Positions 62,492 through 64,000 of a DNA stretch of 64,000 nt are shown here, piece after piece. Origin of the DNA: Luteimonas marina (GTDB taxonomy: Bacteria > Pseudomonadota > Gammaproteobacteria > Xanthomonadales > Xanthomonadaceae). The notes below the pieces were generated by a model. It did no database searches, was not told the DNA's origin, and saw only the letters and a list, made by a program, of their open reading frames with translations. The stretch is from positions 806,001 to 870,000 of the forward strand of contig NZ_VOHK01000001.1 of assembly GCF_007859325.1 (NCBI RefSeq), read 5' to 3'. Made by a program: the position numbers and the translations under genes. Position 1 is the stretch's first letter, and each line of letters starts with the position of its first letter.

Positions 62492-63073
62492 TCAGCGCAC
62501 GCGGAACTCGGCGCGGCAGCCGCCGTCGACCCAGACGCCGCTGCGGTCCCAGCCCCAGTTCTGCCCGCGCACGCAGCGCGTCTGCGACAGCTGGCGAACG
62601 AGGTCGACACCGCGGCCGACCTGCGCGTTGCAGCGGCGATGCCGGCCCTTGTCGGATTCGCAGCGCAGGGTCTGCCCGTATCCCGAGCCCGGGCCCGACG
62701 GACGGCCGGCACCATGGCCGCCGCTGCCGCGACCGGTCACGAATTCCGCGCGGCAGCCCTGCGACACCCAGATGCCGCTGTTGTCCCAGCCCCAGTTGCG
62801 ACCCTGCACGCAGGCCGTGCGCGACAGCTGGCGCGAGATGGAGACGCCGCCGCGGGTGTCGGCGCTGCAGCGACGGTCGCGGCCGTTGTCCGATTCGCAG
62901 CGCACGACCGACCCCGAGCCGTAGCCGCCACCGTAGCCGCCACCCGGGCCGTAGCCTCCGCCCGGATAGCGTCCCGAATCCGGATAGCCGCCGTAGCCGC
63001 CACCGGAGGGATAGCTGACGCAGCCTGCCAGCAGCAACACCACCGCACCCAGACCGATCCTGATCGCGCCCAT
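62492..63073 (-). CDS. DUF3011 lipoprotein with two tandem repeats
   Basis: A 193-residue exported protein. The signal peptide ends in the lipobox LLLAGC (Cys about residue 18). A Gly/Tyr-rich linker (GGYGGYPDSGRYPGGGYGPG) follows, then two homologous DUF3011 domains of about 55 residues, each with the pattern RCESD.GR.RRC, RQLS.T.CV.G.NWGWD.SG.WV..GCRAEF. The paired Cys in each repeat probably form disulfides. A second low-complexity linker (GSGGHGAGRPSGPG) separates them. The ATG at 63073 has a GGGAGG ribosome site. The function is unknown; a cell-envelope location is expected. Confidence 0.88.
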   Translation of the reverse strand: MGAIRIGLGAVVLLLAGCVSYPSGGGYGGYPDSGRYPGGGYGPGGGYGGGYGSGSVVRCESDNGRDRRCSADTRGGVSISRQLSRTACVQGRNWGWDNSGIWVSQGCRAEFVTGRGSGGHGAGRPSGPGSGYGQTLRCESDKGRHRRCNAQVGRGVDLVRQLSQTRCVRGQNWGWDRSGVWVDGGCRAEFRVR

Positions 63074-63169
63074 CCGACACCTCCCGAGCATGCTTGCTGC
63101 GCGACACATTGCGCGCAATCCCGTGAACGACGGGGCAAAACGCGATGTTGACCGGCCGCGCGGCGCGGT

Positions 63170-64000
63170 TCAGGCGCGATTGAAGTCGAACGCCAGCACG
63201 TCGGCGATCCGCGGCGTGCCGAGCATGGCCATCAACAGGCGGTCGACACCGAGGGCGACGCCGGCGCAGGCGGGCAGTCCCGCCGCCATGGCGTCGAGCA
63301 GGGCTTCGTCGATGGGCGGCGACGCGGCCCCGCGCGCCGATCGCACCGAGAGATCGCGTTCGAAGCGCCGGCGCTGTTCGGCGGCGTCGGTCAGCTCGTG
63401 GTAGCCGTTCGCCAGCTCCAGCGGGCCGAGGTAGAGTTCGAAGCGTTCGGCCACGTCGACGTCGTCGCGTCGCACCACCTTCGCCAGCGCGCACTGCGAG
63501 ACGGGATAGTCGTGCACCACCAGCAGCTGGTTGGGCGGGAAGCGCGGCTGGATGCGGTGGGTCATCAGCAGGTCGAGCCAGTCGTCGCGGGTCAGGCCTT
63601 CGGGGTCGATGGCGATGTCATCGCCGGCCGCGCGCAGCGCGTCGATGTCCGCCGTCATCGGATCGATGCCGAGCGTGTCGCGGTACAGCCCGCGGAAGGT
63701 GATGCGCGCCACCGAGGCCTCGCGTTCGACCAGCGACAGCGCCGCCTGCACCAGCTCGATCGCCTCGTCGGCCAGGCGCAGGTGCTCCCAACCGACGCGG
63801 TACCACTCCAGCATCGTGAATTCGGGGTTGTGGCGCCCGCCGGCCTCGCCGTCACGGAACACGCGTCCGAGCTCGTAGCAGTCGCCGAGGCCGGCGGCGA
63901 GCAGGCGCTTCATCGGGAACTCGGCCGAGGTGCGCAGCCAGCGCGTGCGCGGAGCGCCGTCGGTGCGGCCGGAGAATTCGAGCGGGAACGAGGCGATGTT
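63170..64000 (-). CDS. epmA: EF-P beta-lysylation ligase EpmA, 5' end outside window
   Basis: The frame is open to the right edge, giving 276 residues of a class II lysyl-tRNA-synthetase-like protein without an anticodon domain. EpmA (also GenX/PoxA) attaches (R)-beta-lysine to a lysine of elongation factor P, preventing stalling at polyproline. The visible part includes FPMKRLLAAGLGDCYELGRVFRDGE, GRHNPEFTMLEWYR, FELYLGPLELANGYHELTDAAEQ and the motif 3 region ALGVDRLLMAMLGT. A full lysyl-tRNA synthetase would have longer spacing and an N-terminal OB domain, which cannot be checked here, but the lack of the synthetase C-terminal extension and the spacing favour EpmA. Confidence 0.9.
   Translation of the reverse strand, partial: NIASFPLEFSGRTDGAPRTRWLRTSAEFPMKRLLAAGLGDCYELGRVFRDGEAGGRHNPEFTMLEWYRVGWEHLRLADEAIELVQAALSLVEREASVARITFRGLYRDTLGIDPMTADIDALRAAGDDIAIDPEGLTRDDWLDLLMTHRIQPRFPPNQLLVVHDYPVSQCALAKVVRRDDVDVAERFELYLGPLELANGYHELTDAAEQRRRFERDLSVRSARGAASPPIDEALLDAMAAGLPACAGVALGVDRLLMAMLGTPRIADVLAFDFNRA

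Overview
The window is high-GC chromosomal DNA from a gammaproteobacterium of the Xanthomonadaceae (Lysobacter/Luteimonas/Stenotrophomonas-like). This rests on gene content and order read from the sequence: a kynurenine branch (kynU, kmo), a very large NAD-dependent glutamate dehydrogenase, a methionine synthase split into two genes, mtnA next to gyrA, GyrA with Gln at position 83, a YtrA-type GntR/ABC operon, and dense short palindromic repeats typical of this family. The genus cannot be fixed from the sequence alone. No rRNA, tRNA, CRISPR array, prophage or classical insertion sequence is visible; this is mostly core genome.

Layout. 1-8.8 kb: a truncated M23 peptidase, kynU and kmo (kynurenine to 3-hydroxyanthranilate) separated by a repeat-flanked GIY-YIG nuclease gene, sbcB, two DUF genes, a cytosolic 5'-nucleotidase and NAD kinase. 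8.9-15.3 kb: glutamate dehydrogenase and an acyl-CoA dehydrogenase. 15.4-20.4 kb: an ArsR-methyltransferase fusion regulator with a near-perfect operator, then metH as two genes. 20.7-25.4 kb (minus strand): a six-gene run gpx, two FKBP isomerases, ugd, slyX, DUF2058. 25.4-28.3 kb: a small membrane protein, GntR, ABC ATPase and permease in one overlapping operon with a matching operator. 28.6-32.2 kb: two exported proteins and fumC. 32.3-36.7 kb: purB, a subclass B3 metallo-beta-lactamase, a ribosomal-protein hydroxylase and a GNAT protein, tightly coupled. 36.8-42.6 kb: sucA, sucB, lpd. 42.8-47.7 kb: a LOG-family protein, a second GIY-YIG element, acuI, a PilH-like regulator, a DnaJ/Hsp20 pair and a peroxiredoxin. 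47.9-55.7 kb: pbpC and an alpha-2-macroglobulin lipoprotein. 56-58.4 kb: two unrecognised overlapping genes and a HEAT-repeat lipoprotein. 58.5-64 kb: gyrA, mtnA, a DUF3011 lipoprotein and truncated epmA.

The most unusual feature is the repeat landscape. At least ten copies or fragments of a CGTCATCCC...GGGATGACG inverted-repeat element lie between genes. Two full-length copies each carry a free-standing GIY-YIG nuclease gene, flanked by arms of a sequence variant specific to that copy; the others are gene-less miniature or single-arm forms. This looks like a nuclease-associated mobile repeat family. Other palindrome families sit directly at gene ends and in five cases supply the stop codon. 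One repeat is inserted in frame inside the AdoMet domain of MetH. Several genes show a TANAAT-like box six or seven bases before the ATG, which suggests leaderless transcripts.
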